Positions 39,712 through 50,877 of a stretch of 64,000 nt of DNA are shown in pieces. The DNA is from Marinobacter daqiaonensis (GTDB taxonomy: Bacteria > Pseudomonadota > Gammaproteobacteria > Pseudomonadales > Oleiphilaceae). The stretch lies in assembly GCF_900115285.1 (NCBI RefSeq), contig NZ_FOYW01000003.1, positions 310,001 through 374,000 on the forward strand. Reading direction: 5' to 3'. Each line of letters begins with the position of its first letter. The first letter of the stretch is position 1. Made by a program: the position numbers and the translations under genes. The notes beneath the pieces are model-generated. The model was not told the origin of the DNA, ran no database searches, and saw only the letters and a program-made list of their open reading frames with translations.

Positions 39712-40510
39712 CGGACGCCTGCCCGCAGATGCTGGGGGAGCCAGTTGGCGAGGGCGTCCAGTTCGTCGCTATTGAAGTGGGTACCAGCAGCGTGTCGATC
39801 TGGCGCTGTTTCTCCTCTTCGGAAAGACCCGCCCGGAGAACCAGATTCCTTTCCTTTTTGAAATGATCATATCGCTGTTGCCAGTCCCAACTGTTGCTGC
39901 CCGTCAGGTCCCGGGCGGCAACCAGACCCAGAGTCTGTTGCTCCAGTTGCAGGCGGGTTGCCTCGCTGAGGCCCAGCTTTCTCCAGTTTTCACGAGCATT
40001 ACGAAGATCCTCGGGAGCACTGGTCCCTTTACTGTTAACCAACAGCGCACCGGAGCGGAGATTTTCTTTCAGCCGGCTCAGGGCAGCCTGCCGCTGATCG
40101 TTGCTCAGGTCACGGTTCGCGCGCACCTCCTCCCGGGCAATGAGGAAGCGCTGGTGGGCATCCTCACCGGCAAACAGCTGGCTGGAGGTCAGTGGTCCCA
40201 GGTGTTGACGGCGCAGGGCGATGGTGCGCTCAAGTTTCTCCCCCGGCGCTAACGGTTGCTCCGCCATCCATTGAGCCTCTGCCTGCTCGAGGGCTTGCCG
40301 GTAACCAACGTAATTCCCGAGGAGCCGCGCAGCCTGGCGGCCTGTTTCACCGGCGAGGCCCGCCCGCACGTACTGGTGGAGCATCTCAAGATCCGCCGGG
40401 CTGGCCTCTTCAAGGCCGTTAAAGGCCTGGCGCAGTGAGACCAGGGCAATCTCGTCCAGAATCAGTTCATCGTTTTCGTCAATGCCGATATTGGCAAGGG
40501 CGAACGGCCT
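39708..40510 (-). pseudogene. Lipase-specific foldase (Lif), N-terminally truncated and frameshifted
   Basis: The reading frame from about 40510 down encodes a Lif-type helical chaperone: ANIGIDENDELILDEIALVS, LEMLHQYVRAGLAGETG, LSNDQRQAALSRLKENL, LGLVAARDLTG. The membrane anchor and first conserved block are missing; an in-frame stop precedes the first visible residues, directly before the next gene's leader. Near 39783 the frame shifts: one frame ends in low-quality sequence, while the other reads THFNSDELDALANWLPQHL to a TAG at 39708, the expected C-terminus. No lipase gene is adjacent. A sequencing error could explain the shift but not the missing N-terminus. Confidence 0.75.
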
Positions 40511-40568
40511 TTACGTCCCGGCCGATGTGGTAAAGTGATCCTCCGCCCCCCAGGAGATATCCAGCACG

Positions 40569-41297
40569 ATGACCCGCTTGCTCATTCTCAAGACAGGCTC
40601 CACCTATCCGGAAATTCGTGATCACTTTGGCGACTTCGAAAGCTGGTTCCTACGAGAACTGGCCGATAGCAGAGAGGCGATGACCGTGGATGTCTCCGCC
40701 GGAGAGGACCCCGGGCAGCCGGCGGACTGGCGGGGAATTATCGTGACCGGCTCCCCCGCCATGGTCACCGATCGCGAGTCCTGGAGCGAGAAAACGGCGG
40801 CCTGGCTCCGAGCTGCCGTGAACGAGTCAGTCCCGGTACTGGGGGTCTGCTATGGCCACCAGCTGCTGGCCCACGGCATGGGAGGAGAGGTTGGCTATCG
40901 GCCGAAAGGGCGGGAGTCGGGTACCTTCGAGGTGCAGTTGACGCCGGCAGGCGACAGCGACCCCCTGTTCGGCCAGCTGCCGGCCCGTTTTCCTGCTCAC
41001 CTGACCCATGCCCAGTCCGTACTGACACTGCCGGAAGATGCTGTCCTCCTTGCCTGCTCGCCGGGGGAACGCTACCAGGCCTTCCGAATTGGCCAGCACG
41101 CCTGGGGCGTGCAGTTTCATCCGGAATTCAATGCCGAAATCATGCGGGCGTACCTGGGCATTCAGGCGCCACGGCTGCAGGATGAAGGTCAGGATGCGGA
41201 GGCTTTGCTTGCCGCTGTCGGGGAAACCCCGGTCGCAGCGGGTCTGATCCAGCGATTTGTTGAGTATGTGGACAGGGTTGGAGAGGGGCTGCGTTGA
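40569..41297 (+). CDS. Class I glutamine amidotransferase (GMP synthase-like)
   Basis: Stand-alone glutaminase-type domain of 242 aa. The nucleophile is Cys94 in VLGVCYGHQLLAHGMGG, and the catalytic His-Glu pair is in VQFHPEFNAEIM. The oxyanion segment is IIVTGSPAMVTD. Related proteins annotated GuaA-like or YfeJ-like release ammonia for unknown acceptors, or hydrolyse gamma-glutamyl compounds. No synthetase partner lies nearby. Start ATG with CAGGAGAT upstream is clear. Confidence 0.88.
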   Translation: MTRLLILKTGSTYPEIRDHFGDFESWFLRELADSREAMTVDVSAGEDPGQPADWRGIIVTGSPAMVTDRESWSEKTAAWLRAAVNESVPVLGVCYGHQLLAHGMGGEVGYRPKGRESGTFEVQLTPAGDSDPLFGQLPARFPAHLTHAQSVLTLPEDAVLLACSPGERYQAFRIGQHAWGVQFHPEFNAEIMRAYLGIQAPRLQDEGQDAEALLAAVGETPVAAGLIQRFVEYVDRVGEGLR

Positions 41298-41401
41298 CCC
41301 GCTGATTCGAAAGCGGACGGGTCTGGGGTGGAGTGCCGGGTCCGGAACACGGTGCCCGTTTTTTCAGGACCAATCCAATCAAAACTGTAAGGAAGTATGA
41401 A

Positions 41402-41911
41402 ATGCGGATCCGAAAGTCTGTTCTGTTGCTTTTTCTCTCGCTCGCTGTCTCATCGCCGTCATTGTCGTTCGCGCAATCAGCTGAGGAGCGACTTATTGAC
41501 GACATCGTCAATGATGTGATCAATCGGACCGCAGAAACGGTCAGGGAGGAGGTGAGGCGCAAGACCGGCATTGATCCGTTTGAGCGAGGCTACGGCGAAC
41601 GAGACGATTATCGCCCTGCGCCTTCCGACCTCGGGGACGATGGTCGGGATGAGCTTCGTCGGCTCGATGACAAGTACGATCGCAAGGTCGCCCGCCTTGA
41701 GGAAGAGCTGGTGCGCAAGCTGAACAAGGCAGAGCGAGAATTCCGCCGCGAAGAGGCCAGGGAAGACAAGCCTGGGAAAATCCGCAAGAAACGCAACAAA
41801 CTGGATGAGAAAGTGGATAGCGCCCACCACAAATTCGAAGAAAAACTGCGGAAGGAAAACGAGCGCTATGACCGCAAGCGAGAGCAGATTCTTTCGAAAG
41901 GTTACGAGTGA
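41402..41911 (+). CDS. Exported highly charged coiled-coil protein
   Basis: A 169-aa protein with a signal peptide (MRIRKSVLLLFLSLAVSSPS, cleavage near FAQ). The mature part begins with an amphipathic segment (LIDDIVNDVINRTAETVREE) and continues as a Lys/Arg/Glu-rich coiled coil (DKYDRKVARLEEELVRKLNK) to the end. No known domain. AAGGA precedes the ATG at a proper distance. Periplasmic; function unknown. The tRNA gene follows, convergent. Confidence 0.65.
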   Translation: MRIRKSVLLLFLSLAVSSPSLSFAQSAEERLIDDIVNDVINRTAETVREEVRRKTGIDPFERGYGERDDYRPAPSDLGDDGRDELRRLDDKYDRKVARLEEELVRKLNKAEREFRREEAREDKPGKIRKKRNKLDEKVDSAHHKFEEKLRKENERYDRKREQILSKGYE

Positions 41912-41985
41912 TTGAGCCGGTTTTGGCGGTTGAACGAGGCTCCGCACCAGCGGAGTCCAACCAGGCAGGCTGAATGACAGGGAAG

Positions 41986-42062
<77 letters not shown>

Positions 42063-42144
42063 TTTTTCTTGAATGCTGCTTGCCTGAGGCAAATCGGGCG
42101 CCATTATACCGTTGCGGCATGGCGCCCGCTACTGATTGCAGAGA

Positions 42145-43995
<1,851 letters not shown>

Positions 43996-44180
43996 AGACA
44001 CCCTGTGAAATTGATGGTAGAAAGGTAAAAAATTAAACGACCATTATAGCGGCCGCACGTAATGACTGCCACCGAATGGTTAGATGGTGATCGATAGCTT
44101 CGGTTTCAAGCCATCAGCCCGATTTTCGGTTGCTTTCAGCATATTTTCAGTAACCTCCTGAAATCCTGTGACTTCCCTTC

Positions 44181-45947
44181 TCATCCGTGTTTTCCCTGAT
44201 GGTCCGTCAGTGACGCCTTCAGCCGTTGACGCTCTTCCGGCGTCATGTCCGCAAAGTTGAGGTCCCGGGCTTTTTCCGCCAGCGCCTTCAGGCGCTGCTT
44301 CCGCATTGCCTCCTCGTTGGGCGCCAGCAGCTCCCGGGCGCTGTCCAGGGCGTCTTCACGGCTGGGCAGGTGTTCGATTCCGTCGAAAATGCCCTGAAAC
44401 CGGGCCTGCTCTTCCGGCGCTCTCGCCAGATGGTGCAGGATCTGCCGGCGATTCTTCAGCTGGCGCTCCCCGAGCCATTGGGCGAACCGGGCGGCGGTAT
44501 CCAGTTGCCGGTCCTGGCGACAGAGTTCGCTCAGCTCCGGAGCCAGGTCAGGCGCTTCCAGCATGGCCAGGCATAGCATGTGATTCCTGCTCAGGCGAAC
44601 CGGTTCCCGCTGCGCCGGCACACCGGTGCCGGCACCCCGGCCCTGGCGCCGGGGACCGCTCCACTGGCGTCCGCCACGACCCTCTTCCCAGGTGCCCCGG
44701 GGTGGCCGGCACAGTCTCATCATCTCGTGCCACATGGCGTCCCGCAGCGTGCCCTTGGGCATGCGGTTGAGCAGTGGTTCCGCCCGGGAGCGGAGTTCCC
44801 CGCGGTGCTCCGGCAGTTCCAGGTTCAGGCCTTCCTGCATCCGGTCGAACAGATAGCGGGAAAGCGGTGTGGCCCCCTGTATCCGTTTCTCGAAGGCTTC
44901 CGGACCTTCCTTGCGGACAAGGGTGTCCGGATCCTCGTCTTTCGGCAGCATCAGGAACTGCATATGGATGCCATCCGCCAGCAACTCCAGGGCATTCTCC
45001 ATGGCCCGGTCTGCCGCCCGGTAGCCCGCGGTGTCGCCGTCAAAGCAGAATACCAGGTGGCGAGTCTGCTTCAGCAGGGCGCCCAGGCTGTCCTGGTTCG
45101 TGGCGGTGCCCATAGCGGCAACGGCGTAATGAATGCCGTACTGGGCCAGGGCAATCACATCCATGTAGCCTTCGACCACCAGGAGCTTGTCGATCTGTCT
45201 GAGTGCCTGGCGGGCCTCGAAAAGGCCATAAATCTCGCGACTCTTGTGGAAAACATCCGATTCCGGGGAGTTGATGTACTTGGCCTTGTCATCCCCCAGG
45301 GTGCGTCCACCGAAGGCGACGGTGCGGCCCCGGGTGTTGCGGATGGGGAACATCACCCGGTTGCGGAACAGGTCCCGGGGCTTGCCATAGCGATCGGAAA
45401 TGTTTCCGGTTTCAATCAGCGGGCCGCGCAGTTCATCGCCAGCGGCATTGTACAGAGCCGTGCCGGCGCCCGGGGCGAATCCCAGCTGATAAAGCTCGAT
45501 AATCTTCTGGTCCAGGCCGCGTTCCGCCAGGTAATTGCGGGCCAGGGTGCCTTCGCTTGCGTTGAGCCGGTTGTGGTAGAACTCGCTGGCAAAGTCCAGG
45601 GCGTCCGTCAGTGTCCTGGCCTGCCTGATCTGCTGACTGGCAGCCTTGTCGTAAGGCACTTCCAGGCCGGCGCGTCGGGCCAGTTCCTCGACCGCGGCGG
45701 TGAAGTCCAGGCCCTCGAATTCACGGACGAAACTTATGGCGTCGCCATGGGCGCCGCAACCGAAGCAGTGGTAGAACCCCTTGTCGGGGCGGACATTGAA
45801 AGACGGTGTTTTTTCATCGTGGAACGGGCAGCGGGCCTTGTAGTTGGCGCCGGCCTTCTTGAGAGTAATCCGGGAGCCGATCAGCTCGGCCAGGTCCGTC
45901 CTGTCCAGCAGGTCTTCAATAAAACGCTGGGGGATCAGTCCGCTCAT
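44181..45947 (-). CDS. dnaG: DNA primase
   Basis: Makes RNA primers at the replication fork. 588 aa from MSGLIPQRFIEDLLDRTDLA. The zinc-binding domain has CPFHDEKTPSF and YHCFGCGAHGDAI. The catalytic core and TOPRIM domain follow (KLLVVEGYMDVIALAQYGIH; FCFDGDTAG), then a Gly/Arg-rich linker (EEGRGGRQWSGPRRQGRGAG) and the helical C-terminal domain that contacts DnaB helicase. It is in the macromolecular synthesis operon between rpsU and rpoD. Confidence 0.97.
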   Translation of the reverse strand: MSGLIPQRFIEDLLDRTDLAELIGSRITLKKAGANYKARCPFHDEKTPSFNVRPDKGFYHCFGCGAHGDAISFVREFEGLDFTAAVEELARRAGLEVPYDKAASQQIRQARTLTDALDFASEFYHNRLNASEGTLARNYLAERGLDQKIIELYQLGFAPGAGTALYNAAGDELRGPLIETGNISDRYGKPRDLFRNRVMFPIRNTRGRTVAFGGRTLGDDKAKYINSPESDVFHKSREIYGLFEARQALRQIDKLLVVEGYMDVIALAQYGIHYAVAAMGTATNQDSLGALLKQTRHLVFCFDGDTAGYRAADRAMENALELLADGIHMQFLMLPKDEDPDTLVRKEGPEAFEKRIQGATPLSRYLFDRMQEGLNLELPEHRGELRSRAEPLLNRMPKGTLRDAMWHEMMRLCRPPRGTWEEGRGGRQWSGPRRQGRGAGTGVPAQREPVRLSRNHMLCLAMLEAPDLAPELSELCRQDRQLDTAARFAQWLGERQLKNRRQILHHLARAPEEQARFQGIFDGIEHLPSREDALDSARELLAPNEEAMRKQRLKALAEKARDLNFADMTPEERQRLKASLTDHQGKHG

Positions 45948-46012
45948 GCCTACTCCATGCCGGGCCTGAAGGGCCGTGTACTGCTTTGGAGGCTGTCGGT
46001 GAGCACAGCCAA

Positions 46013-46045
46013 AAATGCCGTCGGGGCCATACCCCGACGGCATTT
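46013..46045 (-). terminator. Hairpin between rpsU and dnaG (distal)
   Basis: Perfect 14-bp arms AAATGCCGTCGGGG and CCCCGACGGCATTT around a 5-nt loop, followed on the minus strand by further T. Between rpsU and dnaG it would lower dnaG expression relative to S21, as the E. coli intercistronic terminator does. Confidence 0.75.
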
Positions 46046-46104
46046 GTATCACGCTTGCCGGTCAGCATGACGCCAACCGGATTCTCGCGCCATGAACGGG
46101 TTCA

Positions 46105-46125
46105 AAACCCTGCGGTGCAGGGTTT
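46105..46125 (-). terminator. Hairpin directly after rpsU
   Basis: Arms AAACCCTGC and GCAGGGTTT with a 3-nt loop, just after the rpsU stop on the minus strand and followed by one further T. A weak terminator or processing hairpin; the second hairpin is about 60 bp on. Confidence 0.55.
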
Positions 46126-46133
46126 CACCGTTC

Positions 46134-46349
46134 TTAATACAGGCGCTCGAACTTGCGCTGTTCCCGCTGAAGCTTCTTGAGATGACGCTTGACGGCGGCA
46201 GCGGCCTTGCGCTTGCGAACAGCGGTCGGCTTCTCGTAGTGCTCACGACGACGCACTTCCGAGAGTACGCCTGCTTTCTCGCAGGAACGCTTGAAACGAC
46301 GCAACGCTACGTCAAACGGTTCATTCTCTTTCACTTTAACAGCTGGCAT
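46134..46349 (-). CDS. rpsU: 30S ribosomal protein S21
   Basis: 71-aa basic protein ([40 protein letters not shown]) needed for efficient translation initiation. First gene of the rpsU-dnaG-rpoD operon, divergent from tsaD with 183 bp of promoter region between. Two hairpins after it limit readthrough. Confidence 0.98.
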   Translation of the reverse strand: MPAVKVKENEPFDVALRRFKRSCEKAGVLSEVRRREHYEKPTAVRKRKAAAAVKRHLKKLQREQRKFERLY

Positions 46350-46532
46350 TAAAGATCACCTACCTTGAATTCGGTTTAGAAAAAATTGCACAAAACTCAA
46401 CCAGTGCTATTTGGGGCGGCAATAATAGCGCCCGGGGTGGGGTAGCGTCAATCTTCCTATGAAACTATCGCCAGGGTTTCTGGTAGAATGCCGCAACTTT
46501 TTTAGACTGTATGGCCTGAGGTGCCGGCTCCT

Positions 46533-47585
46533 ATGCTGATTCTGGGTATTGAAACCTCCTGCGACGAAACCGGTGTCGCGCTCTATCACAGCCAGCAAGG
46601 CTTGTTGGCGGATGCTCTGTTCAGTCAGACCGATATGCACGCTGACTATGGTGGGGTGGTGCCGGAGCTGGCCTCCCGCGATCATGTCCGCAAGCTGCTG
46701 CCGCTGTGTGACGAGGTGTTGAAAAGAGCGGGTTGTGGCCGGCAGGACATTTCCGGCATCGCTTATACCGCGGGGCCCGGCCTGGTCGGCGCGCTGATGG
46801 TGGGCGGGTCGGTGGCCCATGCCCTGGGGCTGGCTCTGGATGTGCCGGTGTTGGGTGTCCACCATATGGAGGGGCATCTGCTGGCGCCAATGCTGGAGGA
46901 GAATCCGCCCGCCTTTCCCTTTGTGGCGCTGCTGGTATCCGGTGGCCACACCCAATTAGTGAAGGTGGAAGGCATCGGAGAGTACCAGCTGCTTGGCGAG
47001 TCCGTGGACGACGCCGCTGGTGAGGCATTCGACAAAACCGCAAAGATGCTGGACCTGGACTATCCGGGGGGCCCCCGGGTTGCGGCCCTGGCGGAAAAGG
47101 GGCGGGCGGGCGCTTATCGGTTTCCGCGGCCGATGACCGACCGGCCGGGACTGGAATTCAGCTTCAGTGGTCTGAAGACCTTCACCCTCAACACCGTCAC
47201 TGCGGAAAAACAGGCGAATAACTGGAACGATCAGACCCGGGCCGACATCGCCCTGGCGTTCGAGACCGCGGTCGTGGACACGTTGGTGATCAAGTGCCGG
47301 AGGGCCCTGGAAGCCAGTGGCTGCGATCGCCTGGTAATGGCCGGTGGCGTCAGTGCCAACCGGCGGCTGCGGTCGGCGCTGGAAGCCATGGCCGGCAAAC
47401 AGGGCGCCTCGGTTTTCTATGCCCGCCCGGAATTCTGCACAGACAATGGTGCAATGATTGCCTATGCCGGCTGCCAGCGACTGCTTGCCGGTCAGCGGGA
47501 CGGTGATCGAATCGTGGCCAGGCCACGCTGGCCGATGGATACATTGCCAGGGCTTGCGGAGATCCGGACCGAAGGTCTGGGCTGA
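46533..47585 (+). CDS. tsaD: tRNA N6-adenosine threonylcarbamoyltransferase TsaD
   Basis: Transfers the threonylcarbamoyl group to A37 of ANN-decoding tRNAs (t6A), working with TsaB, TsaE and TsaC. ASKHA-fold, 350 aa from [20 protein letters not shown]. Metal-binding His in [11 protein letters not shown], the signature [14 protein letters not shown]-site residues in [19 protein letters not shown], and a C-terminal [14 protein letters not shown] at 46521 is an alternative start. Divergent from rpsU as in many Gammaproteobacteria. Confidence 0.97.
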   Translation: MLILGIETSCDETGVALYHSQQGLLADALFSQTDMHADYGGVVPELASRDHVRKLLPLCDEVLKRAGCGRQDISGIAYTAGPGLVGALMVGGSVAHALGLALDVPVLGVHHMEGHLLAPMLEENPPAFPFVALLVSGGHTQLVKVEGIGEYQLLGESVDDAAGEAFDKTAKMLDLDYPGGPRVAALAEKGRAGAYRFPRPMTDRPGLEFSFSGLKTFTLNTVTAEKQANNWNDQTRADIALAFETAVVDTLVIKCRRALEASGCDRLVMAGGVSANRRLRSALEAMAGKQGASVFYARPEFCTDNGAMIAYAGCQRLLAGQRDGDRIVARPRWPMDTLPGLAEIRTEGLG

Positions 47586-47624
47586 CCCCTGGGGACCTGG
47601 CCGGTCATGTACTCCACCGTGGCA

Positions 47625-48218
47625 CTAGAACCGGCTTTCCCGCCCCTGGGTGAGCCGGATCAGGTTGTTGCGGTGGCGGATCACAATGACAATGGCCAGT
47701 AGCCCGAACAGGGGCAGGGTTTCCGGTTCAAACAGGGCGCTGATCACGGGGCCGGAGCCGATGGCGATCACCGAAGCGAGGGCGGAAATGCGCCAGCGCC
47801 ACAGAATGAGAAGCCAGATAAGGGCCAGGACGGCTGTGGTCAGCGGCGCCAGTGCCAGCCCGGATCCCAGGGCGGTAGCGACTCCCTTGCCGCCCTGAAA
47901 GCGGTACCAGACCGGGACCATGTGGCCGGTTACAGCGCACAGAGCCACCATCGCCTGGGCGAAAACCGACAGACCGATTTCCTGCGCCAGCCAGACAGGC
48001 AGGGCCCCTTTCAGGGCGTCCAGAAGCAGGGTCAGTGCCGCTGGCAGAGGACCGCCGGCCCGGTATACGTTGGTGGCTCCGGGGTTTCGTGACCCGAGTG
48101 CCCTCGGGTCCGGCAGTCGCCACAGCCGGCAGATGGGGATCGCGAACAGTACCGACCCCGCCAGGTAGGCCAGGGCGCAGATCGCAATCAGTATAATCGG
48201 GTGGCTGGTGGCATCCAT
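47625..48218 (-). CDS. plsY: Glycerol-3-phosphate acyltransferase PlsY
   Basis: Integral membrane enzyme that transfers the acyl group of acyl-phosphate to glycerol-3-phosphate, starting phospholipid synthesis. The 197 aa from MDATSHPIILIAICALAYLA have about five helices and the three signatures: GSRNPGATNVYRAGG, WYRFQGGKGVATALGSGLAL, and IRHRNNLIRL. In-frame upstream codons to 48284 are not family-like. Its start region is divergent from folB with about 110 bp between. It is convergent with tsaD. Confidence 0.94.
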   Translation of the reverse strand: MDATSHPIILIAICALAYLAGSVLFAIPICRLWRLPDPRALGSRNPGATNVYRAGGPLPAALTLLLDALKGALPVWLAQEIGLSVFAQAMVALCAVTGHMVPVWYRFQGGKGVATALGSGLALAPLTTAVLALIWLLILWRWRISALASVIAIGSGPVISALFEPETLPLFGLLAIVIVIRHRNNLIRLTQGRESRF

Positions 48219-48329
48219 GGGCAGACTGACATCATGTTTTAATTGGAATGGTCCGACCTTAGCCCGTTGTGGCGGGCGGTTCAATCAGCAAAGCTGTCTT
48301 TGTGACAGCGGGGCCGGAGGCCGGGTGAG

Positions 48330-48686
48330 TTGACTGACAGTGTTTTGATTGAAGGCCTGGCCGTGGAGACGGTGATCGGCGTTTACGATTGGGAGCGGCA
48401 GATCCGGCAGACCCTGTTGCTCGATCTGGAGCTGGCCTGGGATAACCGTGAGGCGGCGGCCACCGACGACGTGTCCCGGGCCCTGGATTATGCCGCAGTG
48501 AGTGATCGGGCCGCCCGCTTCCTGGAGCAATGCCAGCCCGCTCTGCTGGAGACGGCTGCCGAGCAGTTGGCCGCCTGCCTGATGGCGGAATTCTCGGTTC
48601 CCGCGGTGAGGCTGGTCTTGCGCAAGCCGGGGGCGGTGCCCGGAGCCTGCAGTGTTGGGGTCCGGATTGAACGGGGAAACTGGTAA
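48330..48686 (+). CDS. folB: Dihydroneopterin aldolase
   Basis: Folate pathway enzyme converting dihydroneopterin to 6-hydroxymethyl-dihydropterin and glycolaldehyde. The 118-aa sequence has DSVLIEGLAVETVIGVYDWE with the substrate Glu, and LVLRKPGAVPGACSVGVRIE with the conserved catalytic Lys. The start codon is TTG. It overlaps the following folK-like gene by one base. Confidence 0.94.
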   Translation: MTDSVLIEGLAVETVIGVYDWERQIRQTLLLDLELAWDNREAAATDDVSRALDYAAVSDRAARFLEQCQPALLETAAEQLAACLMAEFSVPAVRLVLRKPGAVPGACSVGVRIERGNW

Positions 48687-49186
48687 TGACGCCCCCGGTC
48701 CGGGTCTATGTGGGGGTGGGTAGCAACCTCGACCGTGAGCGCCACATCCGCGCCGGACTCGATGCCCTCGAAGGGATGTTTGGGGAGCTGGCGGTGTCGC
48801 CGGTTTATGAGAACGAGGCGGTGGGCTTCAATGGCTCGCCTTTCCTGAATCTGGTCGTGGGCCTGCAAACCACCCTGCCACTGGCGGCGCTGTCCCGGAC
48901 CCTCAAGGGAATCGAGGCTGATAACGGGCGCTGTGCCGGGTCGAAGCGCTTCAGTCCCTGCACCCTGGATCTTGATATCCTCACCTACGGCGATCTCGAC
49001 CGGTCGCAGGACGGTGTTGATATTCCCCGTTCGGAAATTCTGGTTAACGCCTTCGTACTGAGACCGCTTGCGGACCTGGCTGGCGATGAGCGCCATCCGG
49101 TGGATGGCCGCACCTATCGCGAGCTGTGGCGGGCCTACCGCAGTGACCAGAAACTCTGGCCGGTGGCGTTTCGCTGGCGGGGCTGA
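48686..49186 (+). CDS. HPPK-like protein (divergent FolK paralogue)
   Basis: A 166-aa member of the 6-hydroxymethyl-dihydropterin pyrophosphokinase family (VYVGVGSNLDRERHIRAGLD; VYENEAVGFNGSPFLNLVVG). The metal-binding Asp pair is kept (TLDLDILTYG), but the usual W-G-P-R before it reads FSPC, so the conserved Trp and ATP-contacting Arg are lost. A standard folK lies at 52618-53148, so this copy is probably altered in activity or substrate. Coupled to folB, as the equivalent Pseudomonas gene is, to my recollection. Confidence 0.8.
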   Translation: MTPPVRVYVGVGSNLDRERHIRAGLDALEGMFGELAVSPVYENEAVGFNGSPFLNLVVGLQTTLPLAALSRTLKGIEADNGRCAGSKRFSPCTLDLDILTYGDLDRSQDGVDIPRSEILVNAFVLRPLADLAGDERHPVDGRTYRELWRAYRSDQKLWPVAFRWRG

Positions 49187-49203
49187 GGTTTCCCGGGGCA
49201 GGG

Positions 49204-50856
49204 CTACGGCTCGCCGCGGAAAAGGCGGATCAGCCCCAGGGTCGAGCAGTCGATGCCGTCTCCGTCGGTGCCTTTCTCAAGCTGGTTCAGGATCGGTTTT
49301 CCCAACTGCTTGCCAAGTTCCACACCCCACTGGTCGAAGGAATTCAGGTTCCAGATCACCCCCTGGACGAAGGTCCTGTGCTCGTAAAGGGCGATCAGGG
49401 CGCCGACAGTTTCCGGCGTGGTCCGTTCAAGGACCAGGGTATTGGAGGGTTTGTTGCCCGGCACGACCTTGTGAGGTAACAGGCGATCAACCTCTTCCGG
49501 AAGCAGGTCCTGGGACTCCAGCTCTGATCGGGCCTCGGCCTCCGTCTTGCCCTGCATCAGGGCCTGACTCTGGGCCAGGCAGTTGGCGAACAGGACGGCG
49601 TGATGCCGTGCCACGGGATTGTGGGTTCTCAGGGGGATAATGAAGTCCGCCGGGGACAGAACCGTGCCCTGGTGCAGCAACTGGTGATAGGCGTGCTGGC
49701 CATTGGCGCCCACGCCACCCCAGATCACCGGCCCGGTGGCGTAGTCCACAGGCCGGCCTTCCCGATCCACCCGCTTGCCGTTGCTCTCCATGTCCAGTTG
49801 CTGCAGATGATCTGGCAGCTCCTTGAGGTACTCGTCGTAGACCAGGATGGCATGGCTGTCGGCGCCCCAGAAGTTCACATACCAGATGCCCAGCAGAGCC
49901 ATTACAACCGGCATGTTCCGGGCCAGCGGCGCTTCCCGGAAGTGCTGGTCCATCGCCCGCGCCCCGGCCAGCAGGCCGCGGAAATGGTCCATGCCAAGTG
50001 TCAGCGCGATTGGCAGACCAATAGCGGACCAAAGGGAGTAGCGCCCGCCCACCCAGTCCCACATGGGGAAGATGCCATCTTCGCGGATGCCGAACTCCGT
50101 GGCCGCGGCAACATTGCTGGTGACGGCCACAAAGTGTTTGCCCAGATCCTTCTCGCTGGCTCCGGCATCCAGTAACCACTGGCGGGCCACCCGGGCATTG
50201 GCGAGAGTCTCCTGGGTGCCGAACGACTTGGACTGGATCAGGAACAGGGTGGTCGCCGGAGCCACCTCCCCGAGCACTTCGCTGACGTTGGTGCCGTCGA
50301 TGTTGGCGACATAGTGGCAGCGGATACCGCTCTGCCAGAAAGGCTTCAGGGCGTCGGTGACCATGCGGGGGCCCAGGTAGGAACCGCCGATACCGATGGA
50401 AACCACGTCGGTGAAGGCATTCCCCCGGAAGCCGGTAAAGGCGCCGCCGTGCACTTCATCCACGAAGCGCTCCATCTGGTCCAGGGTGGCCTGCACCTCG
50501 GGTACGATGTTGTTGCCGTCCACCCGGATGTCGGTATGCGCTGACGCCCGCAGGGCGGTATGTAGCGCCGGGCGGACCTCCGTGTTGTTGATGGCGTCGC
50601 CGTCGAACATGGCCTCGATTGCCGAAGGCAGTCCGCAGGCATTGGCAAGGTCCACCAGCAGAGAGAGGGTATCGCGGGTAATGCGATTCTTGGAATAGTC
50701 CAGCTGCAGGCCGGCGGCGCCGAGCAGGAACCGCTGGAATCGCTCCGGGTCCTCCCGGAACAGCTCACGCATGTGGCTGTCCGCCATATGCGCCTGATGG
50801 TCATTTAGTGCCATCCATTCCGGCTTGCGGGTCAGAGGTAGGCTTGCCTGTGTCAT
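49204..50856 (-). CDS. pgi: Glucose-6-phosphate isomerase
   Basis: Interconverts glucose-6-phosphate and fructose-6-phosphate. 550 aa with family signatures VSIGIGGSYLGPRMVTDAL, FLIQSKSFGTQETLANAR, SLWSAIGLPIALTLGMDHF, and the C-terminal FDQWGVELGKQLGKPIL. 22 bp downstream of panC on the same strand, following the Pseudomonas order except that panD is missing. Confidence 0.97.
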   Translation of the reverse strand: MTQASLPLTRKPEWMALNDHQAHMADSHMRELFREDPERFQRFLLGAAGLQLDYSKNRITRDTLSLLVDLANACGLPSAIEAMFDGDAINNTEVRPALHTALRASAHTDIRVDGNNIVPEVQATLDQMERFVDEVHGGAFTGFRGNAFTDVVSIGIGGSYLGPRMVTDALKPFWQSGIRCHYVANIDGTNVSEVLGEVAPATTLFLIQSKSFGTQETLANARVARQWLLDAGASEKDLGKHFVAVTSNVAAATEFGIREDGIFPMWDWVGGRYSLWSAIGLPIALTLGMDHFRGLLAGARAMDQHFREAPLARNMPVVMALLGIWYVNFWGADSHAILVYDEYLKELPDHLQQLDMESNGKRVDREGRPVDYATGPVIWGGVGANGQHAYHQLLHQGTVLSPADFIIPLRTHNPVARHHAVLFANCLAQSQALMQGKTEAEARSELESQDLLPEEVDRLLPHKVVPGNKPSNTLVLERTTPETVGALIALYEHRTFVQGVIWNLNSFDQWGVELGKQLGKPILNQLEKGTDGDGIDCSTLGLIRLFRGEP

Positions 50857-50877
50857 TTCGCGTCCTTTCGAAAAGGG

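Noticed and set aside
44580..46070. 496-codon open frame on the plus strand opposite dnaG
   Set aside because: Shadow of dnaG; no recognisable motif, high Gly/Pro/Arg content typical of complementary GC-rich frames.
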